Shown: positions 63,628 to 64,000 of the stretch, piece after piece
Position numbering within the stretch: the first letter of the stretch is position 1
Layout of the letters: every line of letters starts with the position of its first letter
Assembly (NCBI RefSeq): GCF_005222205.1
Contig: NZ_CP032346.1
Span: 725,001 to 789,000, forward strand
Length of the DNA: 64,000 nt
Origin: Azospirillum brasilense
Lineage (GTDB): Bacteria; Pseudomonadota; Alphaproteobacteria; Azospirillales; Azospirillaceae
Direction: 5' to 3'
Program-made: the position numbers and the translations under genes
Notes under the pieces: generated by a model
What the model saw: only the letters and a program-made list of their open reading frames with translations
Databases searched by the model: none
What the model was told of the DNA's origin: nothing

Positions 63628-64000
63628 TCAATGCGCGCCGTGGAAGGTGCGGCTGATGACGTCCATCTGCTGCTCGCGGGTCAGCTTGATGAAGTTCACC
63701 GCGTAGCCCGACACCCGGATGGTCAGCTGCGGGTACAGCTCCGGATGATCCATGGCGTGCAGCAGCGTCTCGCGGTCGAAGACGTTCACGTTGATATGGT
63801 GGCCGCCCTGGCCGAAATAGCCGTCCAGCATGCCCACCAGATTGGCCACCCGTTCACCCTCGGTCGGGCCCAGCGCGCCGGGCACGATGGTGAAGGTGTA
63901 GCTGATGCCGTCCTGGGCGTGCGCGTAGGGCAGCTTGGCCACCGACGCCATCGAGGCGATCGCCCCCTTGCGGTCGCGCCCGTGCATCGGGTTGGCCCCC
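63628..64000 (-). CDS. pflB: Pyruvate formate-lyase, C-terminal part (5' end beyond window)
   Basis: The last 123 codons of Pfl[85 protein letters not shown]. The glycyl-radical glycine sits in RVSGYAVNF. PflB cleaves pyruvate with CoA to acetyl-CoA and formate under anaerobiosis. The start lies beyond the right edge. Confidence 0.96.
   Translation of the reverse strand, partial: GANPMHGRDRKGAIASMASVAKLPYAHAQDGISYTFTIVPGALGPTEGERVANLVGMLDGYFGQGGHHINVNVFDRETLLHAMDHPELYPQLTIRVSGYAVNFIKLTREQQMDVISRTFHGAH

Overview
The window looks like chromosome or chromid DNA of a very GC-rich alphaproteobacterium, most plausibly Azospirillum or a close Rhodospirillales relative. The evidence is a perfect GTTC-N7-GTTC LexA box (the alphaproteobacterial SOS operator) before dinB, an ECF11-type RpoE/ChrR pair, and a family of GC-rich intergenic palindromes. 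The genus is inference; no rRNA or other species marker lies in the window.

Layout: (1) 1-3080, a molybdate uptake operon modE-modA-modB-modC on the minus strand with a ModE operator; modC runs off the left edge. (2) 3456-6376, a SIMPL-domain protein, a bacterial pentameric ligand-gated ion channel homologue and a YqhA-family membrane protein, joined to the end of the T6SS operon through a second hcp. (3) 5819-34929, a complete type VI secretion system in two divergent arms. The left arm carries hcp, tssA, tssM, tssL, tssK, tssJ, two SPOR proteins, a lytic transglycosylase, a SpoIIE-like pseudophosphatase and two membrane proteins. The right arm carries a small helical protein, a J-domain-like protein, tssB, tssC, a second hcp, tssE, tssF, tssG, tssH, vgrG and a MORN protein, followed by a convergent DUF4280 PAAR-like gene. 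(4) 35024-36280, an SOS-controlled Y-family polymerase. (5) 36478-60465, an iron locus: two small membrane proteins, a PepSY protein, a catecholate TonB receptor, an EntS-like exporter, an RND adaptor and pump, then entC-entE-entB-entA-mbtH-NRPS-esterase. Fur boxes precede both the receptor and entC. (6) 60612-64000, ChrR/RpoE, a sigma-54 activator, and the 3' end of pflB.

The T6SS has every core component (TssA to TssM). TssL lacks its own peptidoglycan-binding domain, and two SPOR proteins plus a transglycosylase sit in the same operon, so wall anchoring and wall opening may be done by these neighbours. No PpkA/PppA/Fha genes are present. Their place in the operon is taken by three overlapping membrane-signalling genes, the last of which has lost the metal-binding aspartates of a PP2C phosphatase.

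The siderophore genes encode a 2,3-dihydroxybenzoate supply, an MbtH protein and a two-module NRPS (C-A-PCP-C-A-PCP-TE). The second adenylation domain carries the EntF serine code. The first carries a code that is neither Gly nor Ser. The expected product is therefore an oligomeric DHB-X-Ser catecholate, not enterobactin or bacillibactin. The terminal esterase seems to be exported and no ABC importer is present, which suggests iron release in the periplasm, perhaps with the PepSY protein.
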